A stretch of DNA of 64,000 nucleotides from Taklimakanibacter sp050246735 (GTDB taxonomy: Bacteria > Pseudomonadota > Alphaproteobacteria > Rhizobiales > Aestuariivirgaceae). The position numbers and the translations under genes are program-made. The DNA lies in NCBI GenBank assembly GCA_050246735.1, contig JBFWVM010000015.1, positions 1 through 64,000 of the forward strand, written 5' to 3'. Positions 55,538 through 64,000 of the stretch are shown here, piece after piece. The notes beneath the pieces are model-generated. The model had not been told where the DNA came from. It saw only the letters and a program-made list of their open reading frames with translations, and did not search any database. Numbering within the stretch: the first letter of the stretch is position 1; each line of letters starts with the position of its first letter.

Positions 55538-56554
55538 ATGGTTAGCCCGTCAAAATGGATTGTTCCTGGCCTGACCGGCGCAGGTGCATTCCTGCTCCTG
55601 TCCGAGCCCGCTCTGGCGCAGAGCGCCTGGCACTCGACGGGCTACGCCGTCCAGCAGGTGGTGAATGCGAGCCTTGTCGGAGCCCTCTACAGCCTCCTCG
55701 CCGTCGCCTATGCGCTGCTCCACGGCGTCACCAACCGCATCGTGCTCTCCTTCGGCGATCTCGCGACCTTCGGCGCCTTCGCGTCGATCTATGCGATGAT
55801 GTTCATGCTATTCGCCAACTGGCAGCCGGGGCTCGCGATCGCCGCGGTGTTCGTGATCGCGGCGGCAGCCGCGGCGGCGCTCGGCGGTGTGGTGCAGAGG
55901 AGCGTCTTCACGCCCCTGGTCAACTCGCCCACCCAGGCCATCATGATCGCCTCGATCGGCGTCTCGATCACGCTGCAGGAAGGCCTGCGCATGCAGTCGG
56001 GCGGGCGCGAGCAGTGGCTGTCGCCGATCTTCGCCGGTTCTCTGGTGAACCTCGATTTCGACGGCTTCGTCGTCCATGTCAGCGGCATGCAGTTCATCAT
56101 CCTGGCGGCGGCGGCGGTGCTGCTGGCGGGCCTTGCCCTCGTCCTCGCCCGCAGCGAGGCCGGCCGGATGTGGCGCGCCTGCTCGCAGAACCTCGCTCTG
56201 GCCAGGCTCTGCGGCATCGACACCGACCGCGTGCTCACCTGGACCGGGGTCGCTGCGGCGGCTTTCGCGGCCGTCTCCGGCTGGATCATCGCCATCGGCT
56301 ATGGCGGGGTCAGCTTCTACATGGGGCTGGTGCTCGGCCTCAAGGCGCTGTTCGCCACCATCATCGGCGGCTTCGGCACCATCGGCGGCGCCATCCTCGG
56401 CGGCTTCCTCCTCGCCGGCATCGAAACCGCGTGGAGCGCCTATTTTCCGATCGGCTACCGCGACGTGGCGGTGTTCCTCATCGTCATACTGATCTTCATC
56501 GTCAAGCCGGATGGGCTGTTGAGCGCCGACTTGCGGCGCGACAGCGAAGCATGA
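55538..56554 (+). CDS. Branched-chain amino acid ABC transporter permease (LivH-like), orphan
   Basis: This 338-aa membrane protein has about eight to nine hydrophobic segments. The opening segment (IVPGLTGAGAFLLLSEPALA) looks like a signal-anchor. Family features are GALYSLLAVAYALLHGVTNR, SFGDLATFGAFAS and the cytoplasmic ATPase-contact loop SQNLALARLCGIDTDRV. The end GLKALFATIIGGFGTIGGAI matches LivH. No ATPase, LivM or binding protein lies nearby, which is unusual. A partner elsewhere in the genome must be assumed if it is functional. Confidence 0.88.
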   Translation: MVSPSKWIVPGLTGAGAFLLLSEPALAQSAWHSTGYAVQQVVNASLVGALYSLLAVAYALLHGVTNRIVLSFGDLATFGAFASIYAMMFMLFANWQPGLAIAAVFVIAAAAAAALGGVVQRSVFTPLVNSPTQAIMIASIGVSITLQEGLRMQSGGREQWLSPIFAGSLVNLDFDGFVVHVSGMQFIILAAAAVLLAGLALVLARSEAGRMWRACSQNLALARLCGIDTDRVLTWTGVAAAAFAAVSGWIIAIGYGGVSFYMGLVLGLKALFATIIGGFGTIGGAILGGFLLAGIETAWSAYFPIGYRDVAVFLIVILIFIVKPDGLLSADLRRDSEA

Positions 56555-56564
56555 GGGTTTCATC

Positions 56565-57032
56565 ATGATGCGCAAGATCGTTCTCCTCACCCTGGGTCTG
56601 CTGCTCGCCGGCTGCGGCGAGGATCCGAACTCGCCCTATCTATCCTTCGCCGGAGGCGGCTTCATCTTCAACTACCGCAATGCCGTGGCCTTCTACGGCT
56701 TCGTCGCCAAGCCGCTGCGCAGCCTGCCGGACGGATCGGTGATCGAGGCGCAGTTCGAGGTGCCGGGCAGTCCCGAGCCCGCCGTCAAGCGCGAAAAGGT
56801 CGTCCGGGGCCAGGTGCAGTACAGCTTCAAATCGCCCGACCTGACCGGCATCGTGCCGCATCACCGGTACAAGGCGGTGATGCGGCTGATCGACGCCCAG
56901 GGCAAGGAAGTCGCCCGGTATGAAAGGGATTTTCATACCGATGTCGACCAGGCGAGCCTGCCGGACCAGCCCCTGGTGGTAGGGCCGGGCTACCAGAGGA
57001 ATCCGAACCTCAAGCCTGGCACGCTCGATTGA
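56565..57032 (+). CDS. Putative lipoprotein of unknown function
   Basis: This 155-aa protein starts with a lipoprotein signal, IVLLTLGLLLAGC, with the lipobox LAGC at the end. The mature part looks beta-rich (GGGFIFNYRNAVAFYGFVAK, VIEAQFEVPG, YRAV-type strands) and ends in a flexible tail PGYQRNPNLKPGTLD. Two ATGs are adjacent at 56565 and 56568. It lies 10 bp after the permease stop, so the two are probably co-transcribed. I do not recognise the family. Confidence 0.8.
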   Translation: MMRKIVLLTLGLLLAGCGEDPNSPYLSFAGGGFIFNYRNAVAFYGFVAKPLRSLPDGSVIEAQFEVPGSPEPAVKREKVVRGQVQYSFKSPDLTGIVPHHRYKAVMRLIDAQGKEVARYERDFHTDVDQASLPDQPLVVGPGYQRNPNLKPGTLD

Positions 57033-57130
57033 GCCTTCGCCCTAATCCTGTAGCTCTTCTGTCGCAATGCTTCTAAAGAGTGGGCAAAAGCCGGATCGAG
57101 CCGGCCCGCTTTGCTGATGGAGTTTTCGCG

Positions 57131-60100
57131 ATGTCGCCGCACGATCCTCTGGTCACCCTGATCAAAACGGCGGAGGGCAAAGCCAAAGGCGAGCGGGAGA
57201 AGACGCTGACCCGCCAGCTTCTGGAAAAGGCGCCGGCGGAGGACCTGCAAGGCTATTCGGCCGGCGACCTGCACGATCTCGTCGCCGGCCGGCTGGCGTT
57301 CCTGGCGGAGCGCCGGCCCGGCCGCACCAAGGTCGCCGTGACCAATCCGGACGCGCCCTTCGGCGACGTGACGCTCATCGACATCGTCAATGACGACATG
57401 CCGTTCCTGGTCGATTCGACCATCGGGCTCCTGACCGAGCGCGGCCACGACGTGCGCCTGGCGCTTCACCCGGTGCTCTCGGTGAAACGCGACGGCGCCG
57501 GCAAGCTCACCGGACTCGCGGCGAGGCCCAGCCCGGATTCGCAGGCGATCCGCGAGAGCTTCCTCCATTTCCACCTGTCGCGCATCACGCCCGAGGAGGC
57601 GCATGCGCTGGAGGAGGATCTCAGAGCGGTCTTCGCCGATGTGCGCGTCGCGGTGCTCGACTGGCGGGCCATGCAGCAGCGCCTGCGCGAGGCGATCGCG
57701 TCCTATCAGAGGAATCCGCCGCCGATCCCCATCGACGAGCTCACCGAATCGATCGCCTTCCTCCAGTGGCTGCTCGACAATCACTTCACCTTCCTCGGCA
57801 TGCGCGAATACAAATTCACCGGCGGCGCCAGGAAGAGCGCGCTCGAGCCCATCGCCGACACGGGCCTCGGCATCTTGCGCAAGGCGGAGATCGAGGTGCT
57901 GCGGCGCGGCAGCGACCGCGTCGCCATCTCGCCCCAGATCCGCGAGTTCCTGAACGAGCCCGCCGCCCTCATCATCACCAAGTCGGACATGCGCTCGACC
58001 GTGCACCGGCGCGCCGCCATGGACTATGTCGGGGTCAAGCTGTTCGACGCCGAAGGCATGCTCTCGGGCGAACTGCGCTCCATCGGCCTCTTCACCTCCT
58101 CGGCCTATACGCAGAACCCCAACGAGATCCCGCTTCTGCGCAAGAAGCTGCAGCGCGTCGTGGCGGCATCGGGCTTCTCGCCCTCCGGCCATTCCGGCAA
58201 GGCGCTCGTCGCCGTCCTCGAAAGCTTCCCGCGCGACGAGCTGTTCCAGATCGACGCCGACGTGCTCGCCGACATGGCGCAGGGCATATTGCGCCTCGAG
58301 GAGCGGCCGCGCACGCGGCTGTTCGTCCGGCGCGACAAGTTCGACCGCTTCGTCTCCGCCTTCGTCTTCATCCCGCGCGACCGCTTCGATTCCGACGTCC
58401 GCCGCAAGGTGGGCGACATGCTGGCCGAGAGCTTCGACGGCCGGGTGGCGAGCTTCGCGCCGTTCTTCGGCGAGGGCACGCTGGTGCGCGTCCACTTCAT
58501 CATCCTGCGCAATCCCGGCAAGGAGCCCAAGCCCGACCTGGCGCAGCTCGAGCAGCGCATCGTCGAAGCCGTGCGCAACTGGGACGACCGGCTGGAAAGC
58601 GCGCTCGTGGCCAAAGGCGCCGGCCAGGCACGCATCACGCGCTGGCGCGGCGCCTTCCCGCCCGGCTATCGCGATTCGACCGATCCCGAGGCCTCGCTCA
58701 AGGACATCGAGGAGATCGACGCCCTGAGCGGCGACCAGATCGGCGTCGAATTCATCAGGGCGGACGGCGACGGCCCGCATGAACTCCACTCGCGGCTCTA
58801 CCACCAGGGCGACGCCATAGCGCTCGGCCGCCGGCTGCCCATCCTCGAAAATCTCGGCCTGCAGGCGGTCTCGGAGACCACCCACATCCTGTCGCCCGCC
58901 TCGGGCAGCGGCCGCGCCGTCATCCACGACGTCCTGCTCCAGGCGCCCGCCAATGTCGCGACGGTGCCGGAAACCTTCGCCGGCCTCGAAGCGGCCTTCC
59001 TGGCCGTGTGGACGGGGATGGCGGAGAACGACGCCTTCAACAGCCTCACCCTGCGCGAAGGCCTCGCCTGGCGCGACGTGGCGCTGCTGCGCGGGCTCGG
59101 CCGCTACATCCGCCAGTCGGCCGCGTCCTTCTCCTCGGACTACATGGCGCAGACGCTGGTGAAATACTCGCCCATCGCGCGCCAGATCGTCGCCTTGTTC
59201 TATGCGCTGTTCGATCCCAAGGCGCACAGCGAGAAGGATGCCGAAGCCGCGCGAGCCGGGATCGAGAAGGCCCTGGTCGACGTCTACAATCTCGACGAGG
59301 ACCGCATCGTCCGCCGCTATGTGAATCTCGTCACCGCGATCATCCGGACGAACTTCTTCCAGCCGGCCAAGGACGACGGCGAGCCGCCGCTCATCAATTT
59401 CAAGATCAACTCCAGGCTGGTCGACGGCCTGCCGGAACCCAGGCCGTTCGCCGAGATCTTCGTCTACGCGCCCGACGTCGAGGCGGTGCATCTGCGGGGC
59501 GGGCATATTGCGAGGGGCGGCATCCGCTGGTCGGACCGGCCCGAGGACTTCCGCACCGAGGTGCTGGGCCTCGCCAAGGCGCAGAACGTGAAGAACGCGG
59601 TGATCGTGCCGGTCGGCGCCAAGGGCGGCTTCGTGCCCAAGCGGCTCAAGGTCGGCGACAGCCGCGAGGCCATCCAGGCGGAAGGGGTCAGGGCCTATAC
59701 GCGCTTCATCTCGAGCCTGCTCGACATCACCGACAACCTCGAGGGCGACACGGTCGTGGCGCCCCCCGACACGATCCGGCGCGACGGCGACGATCCCTAT
59801 CTGGTCGTGGCCGCCGACAAGGGCACGGCGACCTTCTCCGACACCGCCAACGGCATCGCGCGCCGCCACGGCTTCTGGCTCGACGATGCCTTCGCGTCGG
59901 GCGGCTCGGCCGGCTACGACCACAAGAAGATGGGCATCACGGCGCGCGGCGCCTGGGAGGCCGTCAAGCGGCATTTCCGCGAGATCGACATCGACATCCA
60001 GACGACCCCCTTCACCGTGATCGGCGTCGGCGACATGTCGGGCGACGTCTTCGGCAACGGCATGCTGCTCTCGCGCAGGATCAGGCTCCTCGCCGCCTTC

Positions 60101-61888
60101 GACCACCGCGACATCTTCATCGACCCCGAGCCCGACCCTGAAGGCTCGTTCAGAGAGCGCGAGAGGCTCTTCGCCCTGCCGCGCTCGAGCTGGCAGGACT
60201 ATGACAAGTCGCTGATCAGCAAGGGCGGCGGCGTGTTCCCGCGCGCGCTCAAGGCCATTCCGCTCAGCCCCGAGATCAAGGCGCTGACCGGCCTTGCCGC
60301 CAATACGGCGACGCCGCCGGAGCTCATGCATGCGCTGCTCATGGCGCCGGCCGACCTTCTGTGGTTCGGCGGCATCGGCACATACGTGAAGGCCTCGAAC
60401 GAGACCCAGGCCGATGCCGGCGACCGTGCCAATGACGGCCTGCGCGTCGACGCCGGCGAGCTCAAAGTGAAGGTCGTGGGCGAGGGCGCCAATCTCGGCG
60501 TCACGCAAAGGGGGCGGATCGAATTCGCCCTCGGCGGCGGGCGCATCAACACCGACGCCGTCGACAATTCGGCCGGCGTCAACTCATCCGATATCGAGGT
60601 CAATATCAAGATCGGGCTGTCGCGGGCGGAAGCGGCGAAGCGGCTCACGCGCGCGGACCGCGACGCGCTCCTCGCCGACATGACGGACGACGTGGCGCGG
60701 CTGGTGCTGCGCAACAACTACCTGCAGACCCTGTGCCTGTCGCTGGCGCTGGAGCAGGGCACGACGGAAAACAGCTACGCCATCCAGCTCATGCAGCAGC
60801 TCGAACGCTCGGGCGAGCTCGACCGCAAGATCGAGTACCTGCCCAACGACACGCAGGTCATCGAGCGCGACGTCAAGGGCGGCGGCCTGACGCGCCCCGA
60901 GCTCGCCGTCATCATGGCCTATGCGAAGATCTCGCTCTATGGCGAGATCCTGGCCAGCGGCGTGCCCGACGATCCCTACCTGTCGCGCGAGCTCAAGCGC
61001 TATTTCCCGAAGGCGATGCAGGAGCGTTTCGCCGACGATATCGAGCATCACAAGCTCAGGCGCGAGATCCTCGCCACCATGCTCGCCAACAGCATGATCA
61101 ACCGCGGCGGCCCGAGCTTCGTCGCCTATGTCATGGGCGAGACCAGCGCCGCTCCCGCCGAGATCGCCGTGGCCTTCGCCGCGGCGCGCGAGTCTTACGA
61201 CTTCGTCGCGCTCAACGCGGCCATCGACGCGCTCGACACGAAGATCCCGGGCGCCGCGCAGAACAGGCTCTATGCCGGGCTGCAGCTCCTGCTGCGCTGG
61301 ACCACGGTGTGGTTCCTGCGGCACGAGAAGCTCGACCAGGGACTGCAGCAGCTCATCGGCAGGTACCGCGACGGCCTCGCCGAGGTGGAAGCGGTCCTGG
61401 CGAAGACGGTGCCGGCGGGCGATCTCGAGGACATGCAACGGCGCCAGGACGAGCTCGAAAGCCAGGGCGTGCCGGCCGATCTAGCCCGCAAGCTCGCCAG
61501 CCATCGCTTCCTGCAGCGTGCGCCCGACATCGTGAAGATCGCCGAGAAGAGCGGCGCCGGCATCGAGGCGGTCGCCGCCGTGCTGTTCGCCACGGCGTCC
61601 GATCTCGGCGTCGAAAGGCTGATCGAGGAGGGCAATGCGCTCAGGGCCCGCGACCTCCTGGAGCGCCAGGCGATCAACCGCCTGCGCGCCCAGGTCTTCG
61701 AGAACCATCGCGGCATCGTCCAGCGCCTCGTCCAGGAAAAGGCGAGCTGGGCCGACTGGCGCGAGAGGAACCAGGCGCGCGCCAATGGCGTCATCCAGAA
61801 CATGGAAACGATCCTGGCGAGCAAGCCGTTCGACATCGCGCGCTATGCGGTGGCGCAGGGCACGCTGGCCGATCTGGCGATCAGATGA
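57131..61888 (+). CDS. gdhB: NAD-specific glutamate dehydrogenase (large type)
   Basis: This 1585-aa enzyme belongs to the 180-kDa NAD-GDH class found in alphaproteobacteria. It deaminates glutamate to 2-oxoglutarate. The N-terminal third holds ACT-like regulatory segments (DMPFLVDSTIGLLTERGHDV). The catalytic core is in the middle: GGIRWSDRPEDFRTEVLGLA, VIVPVGAKGGFVPKR, then the NAD region VVGEGANLGVTQRGRIEFAL. The C-terminal part is helical. The ATG at 57131 gives MSPHDPLVTLIK; the open frame from 57080 is less typical. A link with the pxp operon, which yields glutamate, is possible but they are far apart. Confidence 0.95.
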   Translation: MSPHDPLVTLIKTAEGKAKGEREKTLTRQLLEKAPAEDLQGYSAGDLHDLVAGRLAFLAERRPGRTKVAVTNPDAPFGDVTLIDIVNDDMPFLVDSTIGLLTERGHDVRLALHPVLSVKRDGAGKLTGLAARPSPDSQAIRESFLHFHLSRITPEEAHALEEDLRAVFADVRVAVLDWRAMQQRLREAIASYQRNPPPIPIDELTESIAFLQWLLDNHFTFLGMREYKFTGGARKSALEPIADTGLGILRKAEIEVLRRGSDRVAISPQIREFLNEPAALIITKSDMRSTVHRRAAMDYVGVKLFDAEGMLSGELRSIGLFTSSAYTQNPNEIPLLRKKLQRVVAASGFSPSGHSGKALVAVLESFPRDELFQIDADVLADMAQGILRLEERPRTRLFVRRDKFDRFVSAFVFIPRDRFDSDVRRKVGDMLAESFDGRVASFAPFFGEGTLVRVHFIILRNPGKEPKPDLAQLEQRIVEAVRNWDDRLESALVAKGAGQARITRWRGAFPPGYRDSTDPEASLKDIEEIDALSGDQIGVEFIRADGDGPHELHSRLYHQGDAIALGRRLPILENLGLQAVSETTHILSPASGSGRAVIHDVLLQAPANVATVPETFAGLEAAFLAVWTGMAENDAFNSLTLREGLAWRDVALLRGLGRYIRQSAASFSSDYMAQTLVKYSPIARQIVALFYALFDPKAHSEKDAEAARAGIEKALVDVYNLDEDRIVRRYVNLVTAIIRTNFFQPAKDDGEPPLINFKINSRLVDGLPEPRPFAEIFVYAPDVEAVHLRGGHIARGGIRWSDRPEDFRTEVLGLAKAQNVKNAVIVPVGAKGGFVPKRLKVGDSREAIQAEGVRAYTRFISSLLDITDNLEGDTVVAPPDTIRRDGDDPYLVVAADKGTATFSDTANGIARRHGFWLDDAFASGGSAGYDHKKMGITARGAWEAVKRHFREIDIDIQTTPFTVIGVGDMSGDVFGNGMLLSRRIRLLAAFDHRDIFIDPEPDPEGSFRERERLFALPRSSWQDYDKSLISKGGGVFPRALKAIPLSPEIKALTGLAANTATPPELMHALLMAPADLLWFGGIGTYVKASNETQADAGDRANDGLRVDAGELKVKVVGEGANLGVTQRGRIEFALGGGRINTDAVDNSAGVNSSDIEVNIKIGLSRAEAAKRLTRADRDALLADMTDDVARLVLRNNYLQTLCLSLALEQGTTENSYAIQLMQQLERSGELDRKIEYLPNDTQVIERDVKGGGLTRPELAVIMAYAKISLYGEILASGVPDDPYLSRELKRYFPKAMQERFADDIEHHKLRREILATMLANSMINRGGPSFVAYVMGETSAAPAEIAVAFAAARESYDFVALNAAIDALDTKIPGAAQNRLYAGLQLLLRWTTVWFLRHEKLDQGLQQLIGRYRDGLAEVEAVLAKTVPAGDLEDMQRRQDELESQGVPADLARKLASHRFLQRAPDIVKIAEKSGAGIEAVAAVLFATASDLGVERLIEEGNALRARDLLERQAINRLRAQVFENHRGIVQRLVQEKASWADWRERNQARANGVIQNMETILASKPFDIARYAVAQGTLADLAIR

Positions 61889-61926
61889 TCCTTCCCACGC
61901 TTCGCGCGAGGAGCGAGCATGGCCGG

Positions 61927-62247
61927 CTATTCCACCCGGACCGCCGTGCCGGCGGCCGTCACCATCAGCATGCTGCCGTTGGAGCCGATCGTCTCGTAGT
62001 CGAGATCGACGCCGATGACGGCGTTGGCGCCGAGCGAGGCGGCCTTGTCGGTCATTTCGCCGATCGCGGTCTGGCGCGCGTCGTTGAGCACCTTCTCATA
62101 GGCGCCGGCGCGGCCGCCGACGAGATCGCGGATCGAGGCGAAGAGATCGCGGAACAGGTTGGCGCCGAGGATCGCCTCGCCGGCGACGAGGCCCTTGTAC
62201 TCGACGATGCGGCGGCCTTCGACGGCATTGGTGGTGGTGACCAGCAT
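61927..62247 (-). CDS. YbjQ/UPF0145 family protein
   Basis: This 106-aa protein is a YbjQ family member: VTTTNAVEGRRIVEYKGLVA at the start, the central GGRAGAYEKVLNDARQTAIG and the end LGANAVIGVDLDYETIG. The family forms a pentameric ring in known structures and has no firm function. AGGAG precedes the ATG. It is divergent from the rimP promoter. Confidence 0.93.
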   Translation of the reverse strand: MLVTTTNAVEGRRIVEYKGLVAGEAILGANLFRDLFASIRDLVGGRAGAYEKVLNDARQTAIGEMTDKAASLGANAVIGVDLDYETIGSNGSMLMVTAAGTAVRVE

Positions 62248-62339
62248 GGGAACTCCTGGACTCTGGTGCGGGGACCAGGGTCAGGATAACATATCCCGTC
62301 CCGATGCCGACCCCCCGATGTCCGATCCCGGACACAGTC

Positions 62340-62368
62340 TTGCCTTTTGCCGGTCGCGCGCCTATATG
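62340..62368 (+). promoter_or_regulatory. Promoter of the rimP-nusA operon
   Basis: TTGCCT (62340-62345) and TATATG (62363-62368) are separated by 17 bp, a good match to an alphaproteobacterial housekeeping promoter. The predicted start near 62375 leaves a leader of about 74 nt that contains the hairpin at 62410-62438. Confidence 0.6.
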
Positions 62369-62409
62369 GGAGCCAACTTAGGTTCACTCACATAGCTGGA
62401 GTTATGAGG

Positions 62410-62438
62410 GTGGGTCCCGGCCGGGGCCCGCCTTTTTT
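62410..62438 (+). terminator. Intrinsic-terminator-like hairpin in the rimP leader (attenuator)
   Basis: GTGGGTCCC pairs with GGGGCCCGC (nine pairs, two of them G-U) around a GGCC loop, followed by TTTTTT at 62433-62438. The T-run ends ten bases before the rimP ATG, and no Shine-Dalgarno sequence is visible between. A terminator placed after its own promoter and before rimP-nusA suggests control by read-through. Terminator-bearing leaders before rimP have been proposed in other proteobacteria. Confidence 0.7.
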
Positions 62439-62448
62439 GTTACCTGAA

Positions 62449-63060
62449 ATGACCGACCGGAGGCTGACACGTGAGACAGGGCCCGCTTTGCGGGTGGCGA
62501 AGCTCGTCGAGCCGGTGCTCGAAGGGCTGGGCTTCCGCCTGGTGCGGGTCAGGATGAGCGGCGCCACCTTGCAGATCATGGCGGAGCGGCCCGACGGGTC
62601 GTTCACCATCGACGACTGCGAGCGGGCGAGCCGCGCCGTCTCCCCGGTGCTCGACGTCGAGGACGTCATCTCGAGCCGCTACTTCCTCGAAATGTCCTCG
62701 CCCGGCATCGACCGGCCGCTGGTGCGCGCCGAAGATTTCGAGCGTTGGGCCGGGCATGAGGTCAAGGTCGAGATGGCCGTGCCGCAGGCCGGGCGCAAGC
62801 GCTTCCGCGGCATCCTCGAAGGCTTCGCCGAGGGCGAGGTGCGTCTCTACATCGACAATCCGGAAGGCGGATCGGAGAAGCTCCTGATCGGCGTGCCTTT
62901 CGCCGATATCGGCGAGGCGAAGCTCGTCCTGACCGATGCTCTGATCGAAGCCGCGAAGGCACGCCGGGCCGGCGCTGCGATGGCCGATGGCAGCGAATGG
63001 ACCGAAAACCCCGACGACAGCGACGCAGAACCAACCGATTTGGACGACAGGAGACATTGA
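62449..63060 (+). CDS. rimP: Ribosome maturation factor RimP
   Basis: This 203-aa RimP helps assemble the 30S subunit. Typical parts are VEPVLEGLGFRLVRVRMSG, IDDCERASRAVSPVLDVEDV, YFLEMSSPGIDRPL and the C-terminal Sm-like domain with GEVRLYIDNPEG. The last 35 residues (ADGSEWTENPDDSDAEPTDL) are an acidic tail common in alphaproteobacteria. The ATG at 62449 is preferred; the longer open frame would cross the terminator hairpin. nusA follows at once. Confidence 0.95.
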   Translation: MTDRRLTRETGPALRVAKLVEPVLEGLGFRLVRVRMSGATLQIMAERPDGSFTIDDCERASRAVSPVLDVEDVISSRYFLEMSSPGIDRPLVRAEDFERWAGHEVKVEMAVPQAGRKRFRGILEGFAEGEVRLYIDNPEGGSEKLLIGVPFADIGEAKLVLTDALIEAAKARRAGAAMADGSEWTENPDDSDAEPTDLDDRRH

Positions 63061-63061
63061 C

Positions 63062-64000
63062 ATGGCCGAAGCCGCAGTAAGCGCCAACAGGCTCGAACTT
63101 CTACAGATCGCGGACGCCGTCGCGCGCGAGAAATCGATCGACAAGTCGGTCGTGCTCGCCGCCATGGCGGAAGCGATCCAGCGCGCCGCGAAGTCGCGCT
63201 ACGGTGCGGAGAACGACATCCGCGCCGAGATCGATTCGCGCACCGGCGAGACGCGCCTCAACCGGCTGCTCCTCGTGGTCGACAAGGTCGAGAACGAGGC
63301 GACCGAGATCAGCCTCGCCGAGGCGCAGCGGCGCAACCCGGCGGCGACGCTCGGCGATTCGATCGCCGATCCCCTGCCGCCGATCGAATTCGGCCGCATC
63401 GCCGCCACCAACGCCAAGCAGGTGATCGTGCAGAAGGTGCGCGACGCCGAGCGCGAGCGCATGTATGACGAGTACAAGGACCGTATCGGCGAGATCGTGC
63501 ATGGCTCGGTGAAGCGCGTCGAATACGGCAATGTGATCGTCGATCTGGGCCGCGGCGAAGCCATCGTGCGGCGCGACGAGACGCTGCCGCGCGAGACCTT
63601 CCGGCCCGGCGACCGCATCCGCGCCTATGTCTATGACGTGCGCCGCGAGCAGAGGGGCCCGCAGATCTTCCTGTCGCGCACCCATCCCGATTTCATGGCC
63701 CGCCTGTTCGGCCAGGAAGTGCCGGAAATCTATGACGGCGTCGTCGAGGTGGTCTCCGTCGCCCGCGATCCGGGCTCGCGCGCCAAGATCGCGGTGCGCT
63801 CCAAGGACGGCTCGATCGATCCGGTCGGCGCCTGCGTGGGCATGCGCGGCAGCCGCGTCCAGGCGGTGGTCAACGAATTGCAGGGCGAGAAGATCGACAT
63901 CATCCCATGGTCGGCCGACGTCGCCAATTTCGTCGTCAATGCGCTGGCGCCCGCGGAAGTCGCCAAGGTGGTGCTCGACGAGGAAGCCGAGCGCATCGAG
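63062..64000 (+). CDS. nusA: Transcription termination/antitermination factor NusA (5' part)
   Basis: This partial gene (313 codons seen) has its start one base after the rimP stop and runs off the right edge. The N-terminal domain ANRLELLQIADAVAREKSID binds RNA polymerase. The S1 domain is around IGEIVHGSVKRVEYGNVIVD. KH1 begins near SVARDPGSRAKIAVRS and includes GACVGMRGSRVQAVVNEL and GEKIDIIPWS. The rimP-nusA order is the usual one, and infB is expected further on. Confidence 0.95.
   Translation, partial: MAEAAVSANRLELLQIADAVAREKSIDKSVVLAAMAEAIQRAAKSRYGAENDIRAEIDSRTGETRLNRLLLVVDKVENEATEISLAEAQRRNPAATLGDSIADPLPPIEFGRIAATNAKQVIVQKVRDAERERMYDEYKDRIGEIVHGSVKRVEYGNVIVDLGRGEAIVRRDETLPRETFRPGDRIRAYVYDVRREQRGPQIFLSRTHPDFMARLFGQEVPEIYDGVVEVVSVARDPGSRAKIAVRSKDGSIDPVGACVGMRGSRVQAVVNELQGEKIDIIPWSADVANFVVNALAPAEVAKVVLDEEAERIE

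Overview
The window is chromosomal DNA of a GC-rich alphaproteobacterium, most likely of the order Hyphomicrobiales (Rhizobiales). The indicators are a giant NAD-specific glutamate dehydrogenase, an IalB-family protein, a pqqABCDE cluster beside a glutathione-dependent formaldehyde pathway, and dispersed GC-rich intergenic repeats. I cannot name a genus. I saw no tRNA, rRNA, CRISPR array, transposase or integrase.

Layout. (1) 1-4624, minus strand: a five-gene operon (pxpA, a biotin carrier, a biotin carboxylase, pxpB, pxpC) for 5-oxoproline or a related amide. (2) 4964-32114: an accessory island of about 27 kb. It holds three very large autotransporters with repetitive passengers (3761, 1261 and 1744 aa from the preferred starts) and two near-identical TIGR03032-family proteins, one at each end. 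Between them lie an IalB-like periplasmic protein, a decayed xanthine/CO-dehydrogenase-like large subunit and a LysR regulator. (3) 32169-37171: S-(hydroxymethyl)glutathione synthase, S-formylglutathione hydrolase and pqqABCDE, which suits oxidation of methanol or other alcohols followed by formaldehyde removal. (4) 37197-48380: an agmatinase-family enzyme, then leucine and valine catabolism (acyl-CoA synthetase, Ivd, MccB, MccA, isobutyryl-CoA dehydrogenase, 3-hydroxyisobutyryl-CoA hydrolase, MmsB). (5) 48410-55488: small stress and regulatory genes, comprising a toxin-antitoxin pair, GST with divergent HxlR, DUF1428, YciI, VOC, MarR, SRPBCC with ArsR, an FAD monooxygenase and a CGNR protein. 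(6) 55538-64000: a LivH-like permease, a lipoprotein, NAD-glutamate dehydrogenase, YbjQ, rimP and the start of nusA, which runs off the window.

The most unusual part is the autotransporter island. The largest passenger alternates short beta-strand segments with Gly-Gly-X linkers. Its centre is a higher-order repeat: five different units of about 94 aa recur as a block of about 1.41 kb, four times in tandem plus a partial fifth. The second and third autotransporters share a C-terminal block of about 1.28 kb that is almost identical at DNA level and stops exactly at the stop codon, which points to recent gene conversion. A related sequence of about 72 bp lies upstream of pxpA and again upstream of the LysR gene, at the two edges of a 15.8-kb segment. 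This suggests the segment came between the pxp operon and its regulator and left the oxidoreductase gene truncated at the junction.
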